Notes under the pieces: generated by a model
What the model saw: only the letters and a program-made list of their open reading frames with translations
What the model was told of the DNA's origin: nothing
Database searches by the model: none
Assembly: GCA_947088865.1 (NCBI GenBank)
Contig: CAMUHY010000005.1
Coordinates: 85,812 to 149,811, forward strand
Direction of reading: 5' to 3'
Source of the DNA: an uncultured Eubacterium sp.
GTDB taxonomy: Bacteria > Bacillota > Clostridia > Lachnospirales > Lachnospiraceae
DNA length: 64,000 nt
Made by a program: the position numbers and the translations under genes
Part shown: positions 1-9,900 of the stretch, one piece after another
Numbering within the stretch: position 1 is the first letter of the stretch
Layout of the letters: every line of letters begins with the position of its first letter

Positions 1-408
1 CTTACTATCTTAAATAAAAAATCAGGCGTACTTGGCATGTCAGGCGGAATTTCAAGTGATTTTAGAGACTTAGAGGCAGCAGCAGATGGGGGAAATGAAG
101 TAGCTAAAGTTACACTGGAAGCATATGCTTATAGAGTTGCAAAATATATCGGTGCATATACAGCAGCGATGAACGGTGTGGATGCCATTACATTTACAGC
201 GGGTGTTGGTGAAAATGCGGCATGGTTAAGACCAATGATTGCACAGTATCTTGGTTATCTTGGCGTTTGTCTGGACGAGGAAGCAAGCAAGAAAGCGTGC
301 GGAGAGTGCGGAATTATATCAACACCAGATTCTAAGGTAAAACTTTGTGTGATTCCAACCAATGAAGAGCTTGCTATTGCAAGAGAAACATTAGCACTCG
401 TTCAGTAA
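1..408 (+). CDS. ackA: Acetate kinase, C-terminal part (cut by window start)
   Basis: Acetate kinase makes ATP and acetate from acetyl phosphate in the cytoplasm. The frame is open from base 1 (reading [16 protein letters not shown]) to the TAA at 406-408, so about 135 C-terminal residues are visible and the start is outside. The family's SSDFRDLE motif and the downstream [10 protein letters not shown] segment of the second actin-like ATPase domain are present. No strong terminator follows; the next gene has its own promoter. In many Clostridia ackA precedes DUF177-rpmF, which agrees with the context here. Identification is firm; the partner gene pta is not visible. Confidence 0.95.
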   Translation, partial: LTILNKKSGVLGMSGGISSDFRDLEAAADGGNEVAKVTLEAYAYRVAKYIGAYTAAMNGVDAITFTAGVGENAAWLRPMIAQYLGYLGVCLDEEASKKACGECGIISTPDSKVKLCVIPTNEELAIARETLALVQ

Positions 409-495
409 ACGTTCATTAAAAACGGCAGCAAGCATGTTATTACTTTTGGCAATATAGAATAAAATTGCTATAACCTATAATATGTAAAATTTTTA

Positions 496-524
496 TTGAC
501 AAATAACATATAGGTGCGTATAAT
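496..524 (+). promoter_or_regulatory. Sigma-A type promoter for the DUF177-rpmF operon
   Basis: TTGACA at 496-501 and TATAAT at 519-524 are separated by exactly 17 bp, a perfect match to the housekeeping consensus. It lies 27 bp upstream of the DUF177 start codon, so the leader would be short. Confidence 0.85.
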
Positions 525-550
525 AGGAAAAGTGTGAATTGGAGACAATT

Positions 551-1072
551 ATGCTAATTGATTTTAGAGAACTTCTATTCGGCACAAGGGATTTGATTTC
601 ACAGCAGGTTGAACTGGAGATGAACACTATCAATAATGGTGTTTCAAGTTATGATATTGTAAAAAAAGAACCTTTTGAATTATGCCTTACAAAGGTAGGT
701 AAAGGGAAGTTTCATATCAGTGCCAAATCGTTTGTGAGGCTTCGTATTCCTTGTGATAGATGTCTGGAACCTGTCGATACAGATGTCGATTTTGTAATTG
801 ATGAATCCGTTGATATGGCAGAGGCATCGGAGGATGAAGAGAGTGAAGAAAAAGACTATATTGATGGATACAACCTCGACGTGGACAAACTTGTTTTTAG
901 TGAAATATTGCTGTCCATGCCTAGAAAAATTTTGTGTAAGGAAGACTGCAAAGGACTATGTCTTGTTTGCGGTGCAAACCTTAACATAGCCGAATGTGGT
1001 TGTGACAGGTCTGTTTTAGACCCAAGAATGTCTGTTTTCAAGGATATTTTAAACGATTTTAAGGAGGTGTAG
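551..1072 (+). CDS. YceD/DUF177 family protein
   Basis: A 173-residue protein of the YceD (DUF177) family, which is linked to large-subunit rRNA accumulation and is commonly cotranscribed with rpmF. Visible features are an acidic middle (EASEDEESEEKD) and a C-terminal cysteine cluster, with CKEDCKGLC followed by CGANLN and CGC, typical of Firmicute members and possibly zinc-binding. The ATG at 551 is preferred over the in-frame TTG at 539 because GGAG lies at 541-544 with suitable spacing. It ends four bases before rpmF, whose ribosome binding site (AAGGAGGTG) overlaps its last codons. The exact biochemical role is unknown. Confidence 0.88.
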   Translation: MLIDFRELLFGTRDLISQQVELEMNTINNGVSSYDIVKKEPFELCLTKVGKGKFHISAKSFVRLRIPCDRCLEPVDTDVDFVIDESVDMAEASEDEESEEKDYIDGYNLDVDKLVFSEILLSMPRKILCKEDCKGLCLVCGANLNIAECGCDRSVLDPRMSVFKDILNDFKEV

Positions 1073-1076
1073 CTAT

Positions 1077-1256
1077 ATGTCAATTTGTCCAAAGAATAAA
1101 TCTTCTAAGGCTAGAAGAGACAAGAGAAGAGCAAACTGGAAGATGAGCGTTCCAAATCTTGTTAAGTGCAGTAAGTGCGGTGCTTTGATGATGCCTCACA
1201 GAGTTTGCAAATCTTGTGGTTCATATAATAAAAAAGAAATTATTTCTGTTGACTAA
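1077..1256 (+). CDS. rpmF: 50S ribosomal protein L32
   Basis: A 59-residue basic protein starting MSICPKNKSS. L32 binds 23S rRNA in the large ribosomal subunit. It carries four cysteines in a zinc-ribbon arrangement: C31 and C34 (CSKC), then C44 and C47 (CKSC). This is the zinc-containing form of L32. The start follows AAGGAGGTG. It is the last gene of the two-gene operon and is followed by a strong terminator. Length and charge fit the family exactly. Confidence 0.96.
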   Translation: MSICPKNKSSKARRDKRRANWKMSVPNLVKCSKCGALMMPHRVCKSCGSYNKKEIISVD

Positions 1257-1287
1257 TAAAGTGATAAAATGCAATAGTGTTCAATGG

Positions 1288-1336
1288 TGGGATTACCGTA
1301 AAATGAGAAATTCATTTTGCGGCAGTCCCATTTTTA
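1288..1336 (+). terminator. Rho-independent terminator after rpmF
   Basis: A long inverted repeat of about 19 bp (TGGGATTACCG...CGGCAGTCCCA, with a few G:U pairs) and a GAAA loop is followed by CATTTTTATT. It ends the DUF177-rpmF transcript. Confidence 0.9.
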
Positions 1337-1575
1337 TTGTTTATTATATTGATTTAGTTTTCGTTGAGCTTATTTTTTAATAATAGTATCTTTTATCTTA
1401 ACCTTTTTTGAGTTTCAATTGTTAAATTCATATAATTAATTATATTAATAATTAAAATATGTAGTAAATTATAATCAAACATAAAAAGTGTATTAATTTT
1501 AATTGACTTGTATTTTATAATAATATATAATTTTTTATAAAATATTTACAATTACTTATCTAGGTGTAAATATTC
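1337..1575. other. A+T-rich spacer, no gene seen
   Basis: About 240 bp of very A+T-rich DNA (long runs of TTAATTATATTAATAATT type) between the rpmF terminator and a dispersed repeat. No open frame with a ribosome binding site and no RNA gene was seen. It marks the left edge of the two-gene islet inserted before plsX. Confidence 0.6.
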
Positions 1576-1730
1576 TTTAACTTTATCAAGGAAATACCTT
1601 ATTTTAATGTTATAGAGAAATAGGTGTTGACTTGCTTATTTTAGTAAAAGCTATCACTGAAAAACTGAGATAGCAGTTATGAGGTATGTACAAGTAGCGT
1701 AGGGCATTGCAAATATCCGCTTTGACTTTT
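1576..1730 (+). repeat. Dispersed structured repeat, copy R1
   Basis: Begins TTTAACTTTATCAAGGAA and ends GCATTGCAAATATCCGCTTTG, matching the ends of copies at 30036, 44053 and 58906. Inside is a hairpin GCTATC...GATAGC (1650-1673) corresponding to GCTGC/GCAGC in the 30 kb copy. The terminal hairpin is degenerate here (AGGGCAT against ATCCGCT). It lies directly upstream of the membrane protein gene at 1785. Confidence 0.7.
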
Positions 1731-1784
1731 ATATTTTTTTTCTACGTAAGATTTAAAATTATTTTTATTTTTAGGAGGGATGTT

Positions 1785-3032
1785 ATGTCTTCAATTCATG
1801 AGTTTATAAAAAGGAATGCAAGTTTAATTCTACATATTTTTGTTACTTTAGTTTTTTGTACTTTTCTTGGAATATTTTTTGAAAAATTTTCAGATTATTT
1901 ATTGTTTGCAAATGTAGTTTTATTATTGATAGGAGTATACCTTGTTTATAGGATGATTTTTAAAAAAATTTATGCAGATTCTTTTTTAAAATTAATTTGC
2001 ATATTATTAATGATAATATCAGCAAATCATTTTTATTCATATAGTAAATTGATAAGTGTATTTCCATGGTTAGCAAATAATCATAAATTATTAATCATTG
2101 GATTAATCGTAACATTGCTTACTATTTTGTTTGTATTTAAACTTTTTACATATTTTGAATCTTCTAATAAGCATAAATTTGCAAATAATAATATATTAAA
2201 TGAATCAAATAATTCAAATAACTCAAATAACCCCAATGAATTAAATATACCACAACAGGATTTACCAACAATTCGTAGTGAGATTTTTTCTTTTTTACGT
2301 TTTTTAAGCATTGCAATTATATTGTGTTTAATTATATTTATACCTGCACTATTACTTTACCTTTTTAACAAACATGATTTAGATAAATCTACCCTTGAAT
2401 TTGATAAGGTACTTTCTTTCCTATTAAGTTATGGTTCATCATTTTTATTAATTCTTTTTGCAGTTGTTATAACTATTGTCACTTTAATTTATATTATTAA
2501 GTATATATATAATCAAATTCGATTTTTTAAAATATCGAATGATAAAGAATCATCCGCAATTCCTACATATGCTTTTAGTGTTATTATTGTTTGTATACTT
2601 TTATTTTTATCGTGGCGAATAACGAATTTTTCACTGAATGATATTACAGAAACAATGGCAATTGGTAATTATTTAGCATTACCATTGGCAGTAATTATAA
2701 TAATGGTATTGTTTTTTTTACTTGTTCAAATAGTACATGCAGTAATTTTAATGTTAAGCCAAGTATCAACAACGAATATAAAAGATTTTTTGCGAAAGCA
2801 AGAAGAAAAATTAAAAATTGGTCATAATATTGTAAAAATAATAGAATGTATTATTGACACAATTTTACAGACTATTTTAGCTGTTCTTGAGTTTATAAAA
2901 TTTATACCTAATTTCTTTATTTCATTAAGTAAGATGATTTTATTGGAGGATAGTGAAAGAGAAAATCAAGATGAAGACAAAGAAAATGAAATCTCTAATA
3001 TTGAAAAAGATGTTACAGCAATGGATGATTAA
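1785..3032 (+). CDS. Unrecognised polytopic membrane protein
   Basis: A 415-residue protein with about eight hydrophobic segments: four in residues 10-130, a hydrophilic asparagine-rich linker (NNNILNESNNSNNSNN) around 140-160, then four more up to about residue 345, and a charged acidic tail. I do not recognise the family. The ATG at 1785 follows TTAGGAGGGATGTT, so the in-frame ATG at 1707 is rejected. It is separated by 35 bp from a second membrane protein and both are strikingly A+T-rich; together they form a likely two-gene unit. It could be a transporter-like or surface-stress membrane protein, but nothing in the sequence fixes a function. Confidence 0.8.
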   Translation: MSSIHEFIKRNASLILHIFVTLVFCTFLGIFFEKFSDYLLFANVVLLLIGVYLVYRMIFKKIYADSFLKLICILLMIISANHFYSYSKLISVFPWLANNHKLLIIGLIVTLLTILFVFKLFTYFESSNKHKFANNNILNESNNSNNSNNPNELNIPQQDLPTIRSEIFSFLRFLSIAIILCLIIFIPALLLYLFNKHDLDKSTLEFDKVLSFLLSYGSSFLLILFAVVITIVTLIYIIKYIYNQIRFFKISNDKESSAIPTYAFSVIIVCILLFLSWRITNFSLNDITETMAIGNYLALPLAVIIIMVLFFLLVQIVHAVILMLSQVSTTNIKDFLRKQEEKLKIGHNIVKIIECIIDTILQTILAVLEFIKFIPNFFISLSKMILLEDSERENQDEDKENEISNIEKDVTAMDD

Positions 3033-3067
3033 TCGAACTTAAAAGATAAAACTTAGGAGGATACATT

Positions 3068-4588
3068 ATGAAAAAAGATGAACCATTTAATTCTCATAAT
3101 GAAGGGATTCGTATTGTTAAAATTGCCGCCTTTTGTTTTGCTATTGTTTCATGGTTTGCGACAGCACAGGGGTTACAGGAGTATGTTTTCAATGGTCAAT
3201 ATTGGCAAGCATGTATGATTTCATTTGGAATACAATCAATATTATTTGTATTTAACTTAAAGTTGCCAGAATATTTTGCACAAATTGGCAAAAGAGTTCC
3301 TAATAATCTACGAAAATATAGAAAATATCATTTAGGTAAAAAAAGAGGAACTTTTAAGGATACGTTTAAATGGACACGTTTGCAAAAAATAATTGCTTTT
3401 TTTTATGTACTTATATTATTAGCGAGTTCTTTTTTTTCCTTTGTGTATATGACAAATCTTGTTTATAAAAATACTAGGTACATAGATGCTAATATTGTTT
3501 TAGATAGAAATTATCGGATGTATTTAAACAAAGTTGATGTGTATACAAACGAATTTATTAAAGTTTCTCAGCTTACAATCAATAAAAAATTATCGGACTT
3601 GCAAAGTTTGATTAAAGATAGCAATGTCCAAAGTGAGCGAAAGTCTAAGAGTGAGCTTCAAAATGAATTAATTGAGAAGAAAGAAGAACTTAATAAAATA
3701 ATTGTTGCAAAAGAAGAAACTAAAAATATATTTGACACAGCAAAAAAAATGTATGAGACACCTATGGATGTTCGGTGGCGTGATTTAAGTGCATATAATA
3801 GCGAAAGAACTGAGTATGAAACTGCAAGAGGTAATTTAAAAATTGCTGAAGAAGCAGTTGCGGCAGCCGAATTAGAACTTGATAAGGCACAATTAGCATT
3901 AGATAATTATAAACCCACTTTAAATACAGTTGTACATGATTTACTTGTTGCAACCTTAAATTTTCAATCCAATAGTGATGAACTAAAATCTTTGATGACA
4001 CAATTAAATGATATAGTGCTTGAAACGAATGAAAGCGAAATTACAGCAGAAACTTTTGCACAAATTGTTGTACATACAAAAGAATTATCAATTTCAATTG
4101 ATAATTATCATTTACTAAATATGATTCAATCTAAAGAGGGGGATAACAATGATATAGCAGATTTTAAAACTCAAATGATAAGTAATGAAATTATTGTTCC
4201 AGCGCCATCGTCCGAAAGTTTTTTAGAGGATAAAGAACAGTGGGAAACTCAATGGAAAAAACGTTTTTTATTGTTAGAAAATATAATAAAAAGTGTTCCG
4301 AATTATTCTGAATCTACTACAAGTGCAATTGATAATATTGGTGAAATTGTAGATATTCAATCATTAAAAGAATTTAAAGCACAAGAAATATCTGATAAAA
4401 TTGATATTATAGTTAGAACAAATTTAGCGAATATTAATGCGTTAGAACGTGCTATTAAGTTGTTGGTTAGTGATTTTCCTATTTTGGCATGGTTTTCATT
4501 TGGGATTGCAATATTTTTTGATATATCTTCTTTATTAGCTGGGTTGTTTGTTTATCTTACACCTGTTGTTAGAATTAAAAAAAATTAA
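3068..4588 (+). CDS. Unrecognised membrane protein with coiled-coil domain
   Basis: A 506-residue protein with hydrophobic segments near residues 16-35, 46-64 and 105-130, then about 340 mostly hydrophilic residues. That stretch includes a strongly helical, charged section (about 170-290, rich in K, E and A) that looks like a coiled coil. One or two further hydrophobic segments end the protein (about 470-502). The layout resembles membrane-anchored coiled-coil proteins seen on plasmids and integrative elements, but no family motif was recognised. AGGAGG at 3055-3060 supports the ATG at 3068. Probably cotranscribed with the preceding membrane protein. Confidence 0.8.
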   Translation: MKKDEPFNSHNEGIRIVKIAAFCFAIVSWFATAQGLQEYVFNGQYWQACMISFGIQSILFVFNLKLPEYFAQIGKRVPNNLRKYRKYHLGKKRGTFKDTFKWTRLQKIIAFFYVLILLASSFFSFVYMTNLVYKNTRYIDANIVLDRNYRMYLNKVDVYTNEFIKVSQLTINKKLSDLQSLIKDSNVQSERKSKSELQNELIEKKEELNKIIVAKEETKNIFDTAKKMYETPMDVRWRDLSAYNSERTEYETARGNLKIAEEAVAAAELELDKAQLALDNYKPTLNTVVHDLLVATLNFQSNSDELKSLMTQLNDIVLETNESEITAETFAQIVVHTKELSISIDNYHLLNMIQSKEGDNNDIADFKTQMISNEIIVPAPSSESFLEDKEQWETQWKKRFLLLENIIKSVPNYSESTTSAIDNIGEIVDIQSLKEFKAQEISDKIDIIVRTNLANINALERAIKLLVSDFPILAWFSFGIAIFFDISSLLAGLFVYLTPVVRIKKN

Positions 4589-4598
4589 TAGAGGACAA

Positions 4599-4647
4599 TT
4601 AAGGTAGCCATGATATTTTCAAAATACAAATATCACAGCTACCTTAA
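4599..4647 (+). terminator. Hairpin closing the two-gene islet
   Basis: TTAAGGTAGC pairs with GCTACCTTAA, with an inner GATATTT/AAATATC stem. There is no clear U-run on either side, so it may be a weak or factor-assisted terminator, or an element boundary. Confidence 0.55.
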
Positions 4648-4847
4648 GTATTAATACAAAAAACATAATATACAAGAGTTTCTTTTTTCTTTTCAAAAAT
4701 TTTACCATCAATATCTATACTTTTTCTTGATTTATCACCCATTTTATAGTATATTAAGGCAAGACTTTGGTCTGATACTTGTTGATGTTGCCAATTTTGT
4801 GCAGGACTTAATGTTTCAAAGCAAAATGGGGCAATTGACAGAAAGGT
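4648..4847. other. Spacer with a possible reverse-strand gene remnant
   Basis: No + strand gene is present. On the minus strand the frame from about 4830 down to a TAA at 4644 reads like protein (for example LSPAQNWQHQQVSDQSLALI, then GDKSRKSIDIDGK). In that direction it is cut off by plsX and has no start signal of its own. It may be the tail of a lost gene or simply an open frame by chance. Confidence 0.3.
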
Positions 4848-5888
4848 ATGGTTGTTGATATGGCTCAACTATGTAGGGTTGCATTGGATGCAATGGGAGG
4901 TGATAACGCCCCAGATGAAATTGTAAAAGGTGCTGTCCATGCAGTGAATGCAACAAATAATATTGAGGTAAATCTTGTTGGAAAACAAGAGTTAATAAAA
5001 GAGCAGCTTAAAAAATATAAATATAATAAAGATAGAATAAAAATTACCGATGCAAGAGATGTTATTGAAACAGGCGATTCGCCTGTGATGGCAGTTCGGA
5101 GAAAGAAAGAATCCTCTCTTGTAAAAGCATTGTATATTGTAAAAAACGGCGAGGCTGATGCGTTTGTTTCAGCAGGAAGTTCAGGCGCTATTATTGTCGG
5201 AGGTCAGACCATTGTAGGTAAGATAAAAGGGGTAGAGCGTCCGCCGATGGCTCCATTGATTCCTACGGCAAAAGGCGTTTCTATACTGATAGACAGCGGC
5301 GGCAATGTCGATGCCAGACCTAATTTTTTGATTCAGTGGGCAAAGATGGGTTCTTTGTATATGGAACATATCATTGGCATTAAAAAGCCAAAAGTAGCTA
5401 TTGTTAATGTCGGTGTGGAGGAAGAAAAAGGGAATGCACTTGTAAAAGCAACATATCCTTTGTTAAAAGAATGTAAGGATATCCATTTTATTGGCAGTAT
5501 TGAAGCCAGAGAAATTCCAAACGGGGAAGCCGATGTGATTGTCTGTGATGCTTTTGTTGGAAATGTTATTTTAAAATTATATGAGGGTACAGCGTCCACT
5601 TTGATTAAGACTATCAAGGGCTGTATGATGAAAAGTGTTAAAACTAAGATTGGTGCTTTATTGATAAAAAAAGCTCTCAAGCAAGAGCTTAAAAAGATGG
5701 ATGCCACAGAGTATGGCGGCGCGCCGTTAATTGGATTAAATGGTCTAGTCGTAAAAGTGCATGGCAATGCGAAATCAAAAGAGATAAAAAATGCACTGCT
5801 TCAATGCGTTAAATTTAAACAGCAAAATATTAATCAATTAATAGCAAAATCAATGAAAAAAGAAGAAAAAGAAGAAATAGAAAATTGA
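4848..5888 (+). CDS. plsX: Phosphate acyltransferase PlsX
   Basis: PlsX converts acyl-ACP to acyl-phosphate at the membrane, feeding PlsY (present at 33931) for phosphatidic acid synthesis. The VALDAMGGDNAPDE motif, GSSGA and the C-terminal GGAPLIGLNG are all visible. Length (346 residues) fits the family. The start is odd: family members normally begin M-R/K-V-ALDAMGG, but here an extra MVVDMAQLC precedes RVALDAMGG and the ribosome binding site is poor (AAAGG only 2 bp before the ATG at 4848; 4860 is the alternative). Just before the motif is ATGTAGGGTTGCA, one base away from the expected ATG-AGG-GTT-GCA. acpP follows after 25 bp. Confidence 0.93.
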   Translation: MVVDMAQLCRVALDAMGGDNAPDEIVKGAVHAVNATNNIEVNLVGKQELIKEQLKKYKYNKDRIKITDARDVIETGDSPVMAVRRKKESSLVKALYIVKNGEADAFVSAGSSGAIIVGGQTIVGKIKGVERPPMAPLIPTAKGVSILIDSGGNVDARPNFLIQWAKMGSLYMEHIIGIKKPKVAIVNVGVEEEKGNALVKATYPLLKECKDIHFIGSIEAREIPNGEADVIVCDAFVGNVILKLYEGTASTLIKTIKGCMMKSVKTKIGALLIKKALKQELKKMDATEYGGAPLIGLNGLVVKVHGNAKSKEIKNALLQCVKFKQQNINQLIAKSMKKEEKEEIEN

Positions 5889-5913
5889 TAAAAGTTATTT
5901 TAGGAGGTTTATG

Positions 5914-6138
5914 ATGGAATTTGAAAAAATGCAGGGAATTATTGCGGAAGTGTTGGATATTGACAAATCAAAAATTACATTGGAAAGTACTTTTGAAGAA
6001 TTGGGCGCCGATTCTTTAGACGTTTTACAGATTATTATGGGAATTGAGGATACATTTGAGATTAAGATTCCTGATGAAGCAACAGAAAAGATTGTAACAG
6101 TATCCGATGCAGTTGAACAGATTAAAACGGTGCTTTAA
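5914..6138 (+). CDS. acpP: Acyl carrier protein
   Basis: A 74-residue acidic helical carrier protein for fatty acid synthesis. Ser34 in GADSLD is the phosphopantetheine attachment site. Two adjacent ATGs exist (5911, 5914); the second is 6 bp from AGGAGG at 5902-5907 and is preferred. Located between plsX, which uses acyl-ACP, and rnc, a conserved order. A terminator follows. Confidence 0.96.
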   Translation: MEFEKMQGIIAEVLDIDKSKITLESTFEELGADSLDVLQIIMGIEDTFEIKIPDEATEKIVTVSDAVEQIKTVL

Positions 6139-6171
6139 TCTTTAGAATTTTGTTATTTTGTTGCATAAAAT

Positions 6172-6205
6172 GAGGCTGCCGCATTGGAGCGGTAGCCTCT
6201 TATTT
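6172..6205 (+). terminator. Rho-independent terminator after acpP
   Basis: GAGGCTGCCGC and GCGGTAGCCTC form an 11-bp stem with one G:U pair and a loop of six bases, followed by TTATTT. Confidence 0.85.
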
Positions 6206-6245
6206 GACATAAAAGCCTTGCAGTATGCGGCATGAAAGGAGTAAA

Positions 6246-6965
6246 ATGCCTCAGCACAATACAAATTTAGATGAATTTCAAAATCGTATAGGTTATCAAT
6301 TTAATGATATTAATATGTTAAAAAATGCTTTGACACACAGTTCTTATGCCAATGAAATAAAATTAAAAAAGGTAAGTAATAATGAACGGCTTGAATTTTT
6401 GGGAGATGCCGTGTTAGAGCTGACTTCAAGCGATTATATTTATCGAAATAATCAAATGAGCGAAGGGGAGATGTCGAGGCTGCGTGCAAGTATTGTATGT
6501 GAGCCTACATTAGCTATGTGTGCCCGAAGTTTTGGTCTGGAAAAATATATAATGCTTGGAAAAGGGGAAGAGCTGACAGGAGGACGAGAGCGTGATTCGA
6601 TTATCTCCGACGCCTGTGAAGCATTAATCGGTTCTATTTATATAGATGGTGGATTTGCTAAAGCAAAAGAGTTTATTGAAAAATTTATATTAAATGATTT
6701 GGAGAATAAAAAACTTTTTTATGACAGTAAGACTATTTTGCAGGAAGTTGTGCAAGCACATGGATTGGATGTAGAGTATGAACAGATATCGGAAGTTGGA
6801 CCAGAACATGACAAGACATTTGTTGTCAGTGCAAAATGCGGTGATTTATTTCATGTTCAAGCTAGTGGGCATACAAAAAAGGCAGCACAGCAAAAGGCAG
6901 CATATGAGGCTCTTTTATTATTGAAAAAAAGAAACATTGATATCAAACCGAAAGGGAAGAAATAA
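6246..6965 (+). CDS. rnc: Ribonuclease III
   Basis: Cleaves double-stranded RNA in rRNA and mRNA processing. The 239-residue protein has the RNase III signature NNERLEFLGDAVLEL near residues 45-60, the second acidic site around SDACEALIGSIYIDGG, and a C-terminal double-stranded RNA binding domain (about 160-232; HTKKAAQQKAAYEALL). The ATG at 6246 follows GAAAGGAG; an in-frame ATG at 6225 lacks a site. Its stop TAA shares one base with the smc start (ATAATG), so the two are translationally linked. Confidence 0.95.
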   Translation: MPQHNTNLDEFQNRIGYQFNDINMLKNALTHSSYANEIKLKKVSNNERLEFLGDAVLELTSSDYIYRNNQMSEGEMSRLRASIVCEPTLAMCARSFGLEKYIMLGKGEELTGGRERDSIISDACEALIGSIYIDGGFAKAKEFIEKFILNDLENKKLFYDSKTILQEVVQAHGLDVEYEQISEVGPEHDKTFVVSAKCGDLFHVQASGHTKKAAQQKAAYEALLLLKKRNIDIKPKGKK

Positions 6966-9900
6966 TGTATTTAAAAAGTATAGAAGTGCAAGGGTTCAAA
7001 TCGTTTGTCAATCGAATTGTATTTGAATTTCCAACAGGTATTACAGGTATTGTAGGACCAAACGGTTCCGGCAAAAGCAATGTTGCCGATGCAGTTCGTT
7101 GGGTTTTGGGTGAACAGAGTGCAAAACAGCTTCGTGGTGCAAAAATGGAAGATGTTATATTTGCAGGCACACAGGCAAGAAAACCGGTGGGGTATGCTTA
7201 TGTATCCATTACATTAGATAATTCAGACCATGCACTTTTGGTTGATTACAATGAAGTGACTATTACAAGAAAAGTATTTCGTTCTGGAGAAAGCGAATAC
7301 AAAATCAATGGCAATAGCTGTCGGTTAAGGGATATAACAGAATTATTTTATGACACAGGTATTGGCAAAGAGGGTTATTCGATTATAGGTCAAGGTCAGA
7401 TTGATAAAATTCTTAGCGGAAAACCAGAGGAACGACGAGAATTATTTGACGAGGCAGCAGGAATTGTCAAATTTAAGAGAAGAAAAGCGGCATCCATTAA
7501 AAAGCTGGAACATGAGCATGAAAATTTGGTGCGTGTAAAAGATATTTTGGCAGAACTGGAAAAACAAGTTGAACCGTTAAAAGAACAGTCTGAAAAAGCA
7601 AGAGAATATTTAAAATTAAAAGAAAATTTAAAAATACATGATGTCAATGCGTTTTTATTAGAACATGAAAAAATCAAAACGGAACTTTCAAATCTTAATT
7701 CAAAATTAGAGATTGTTATGACCGATTTAAAACAGTCTAATGAAGATTATGAGGCGACAAAAGCGGAATATGAGGATATTGAAGAACAGCTCAAACGCTT
7801 AAATCATGATTTGGATAACATTAATCATATGTTGTCGGATACAGAAGTTGAAAAAGAGCGTTTGGAGGGGATGATAAATGTATATGCAGAGCAGATAAAA
7901 ACCATTGAGGCGAGCAATATACATTTTACAAACAGACAGCAAGTGATTGACCATTCCATTGAGGAAAAACAGCAAGAGATGGAATGTCAAAAAAAAGAAA
8001 AAGAAGAGCTTGACAGTTGTTTAAAGGAGTATGAACAAAAGAAAAAAGACATCGAACAGCAGTCAACATTGATGCAAGATTCCATAACAGAAATTTCTGA
8101 AAAAATTGATTGGAACAATAATGTTATTTTTGGACTTTTAGGTGAAAAAAATGCAATCGCTGCAAATAATCAGCGTCTTGCAACAATGTTAGAGCAGTTT
8201 AATATTCGTAAAGCAGAGTATAACAGCCAGATTATACAATACAAAAGTGAGGAGAATATTCAAGATGATATTCTTTGTCAATATGAAAAGCAGCTTTTAG
8301 AAGAACAAAATAAGATAAAAGAAATTGAAAGCAATATCAATCAATTAAATACCAATATAGAAAAAAACAAGCTGCGTATTGGAGAGCTTACCAATCTTAT
8401 TGACAGGCAGCAGGCTGGGTATCACAGAGAAAAATCAAAGCTGGAATCATTAATTGATATTACGACAAAGTATGACGGTTATGGAAACAGCATAAAAAAG
8501 ATTATGGAGCAAAAAGCCTCAAACAAGGGAATACTTGGTGTAATTGCCGATGTCATTAAGGTTGAAAAAAAATATGAGACGGCTATTGAAACAGCATTAG
8601 GCGGAACGATACAAAACATTGTTACCGATAATGAAAATACAGCAAAAGAACTGATTACATATTTAAAAGAAAATAAATTTGGACGAGCTACTTTTTTGCC
8701 ATTGTCAACAATCAGTGGGAAAAATACACTTGAAAAAGAACCTTGCATAAAGGAAAATGGCGTTGTGGGGATTGCGAGCAATCTTGTCAAAGTAAGTTTT
8801 GAATATGAAAAACTTGCAAAATATTTGTTGGGTCGTATTTTAGTGGTTGATACAATTGATAATGCGCTTGTCATTGCCAGAAAATATAAACATAGTATAA
8901 GAATTGTGACATTGGAGGGAGAACAGCTTAATCCAGGCGGTTCTATGACAGGCGGAGCCTTTAAAAATACCAATAATTTACTTGGAAGAAGGCGTGAGAT
9001 AGAAGAACTGAAAAAAAATGTTGCCGCGATAAACAAAGAACTTGGAGAATATAAGGAGGAATTGTCTAAACAAAGGCAAGAACGAACCTTATTGAGAGAA
9101 CAACTGGATAACAGCAATCAATTGATGAGAGAAGCACAGATTGCAATAAATACAGTCCAGATGAATTTAAATCAAGCAAAAGGCAAAAAAGAAGATATTA
9201 TAAAAACATATAAGTTGGCTGTTCAAAATATTGCACAGATAGACCGTGAAATAAACGATATCAATCTGCAATTGTCCAATGTGACAAAAAATTCAAACGA
9301 ATTAGACCATAAAAAAGAATTGGCGCAAAAAGAAATTGATGCGTTAAATGAGTTATTATTGCAAAAACATCAAGAAGAAAACAAACATCATGGTTTGGCA
9401 CAGCAAATAACGATTGAGTATTCTTCACTGGTTCAAAAAGAACAGTTTATCCATGAAAATATGCAGCGTTTGGAGTCCGAAATTAAGGCTTTAGAAAATG
9501 AAAAAGCGGATATTATCACAAAAATGGCGACAACAAATGATGATATTGCGGCCAAAAATAACGAAATTGTAGATGTAAAAGAACAGATAAAAAATGCTGG
9601 AAAGCAAATGAATCAGTATCATAAAAAAGTAGACGAATTAAAGGCTATGCGGGAACAGTGGAATGAGACACACAAGGCATTTTTTGAAAAGAGAGAACAA
9701 ATTAGCGCGCATATATCAGATTTGGATAAAGAGGCAACTCGTTTAAATGCTAGTATAGAAAAGCAGGAGGAAGCTAATGATAACATTATTAACTATATGT
9801 GGGAAGAATATGAATTGACATATAGTTATGCGCTTCCATTTAAAGATGAAAATCTTACAAGTTTATCCTTTATTAAAAAACAAATACAAGCGTTAAAAAC

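Noticed and set aside
1785-4588. Prophage or ICE module
   Set aside because: No integrase, structural or transfer genes and no attachment-site duplication; only two membrane protein genes.
5333-5767. 144-codon minus-strand frame inside plsX
   Set aside because: Shadow of a conserved + strand gene, no start signals.
8479-9117. 212-codon minus-strand frame inside smc
   Set aside because: Ser/Leu/Phe-rich antisense shadow of the hinge region; smc is intact and clearly coding on the + strand.
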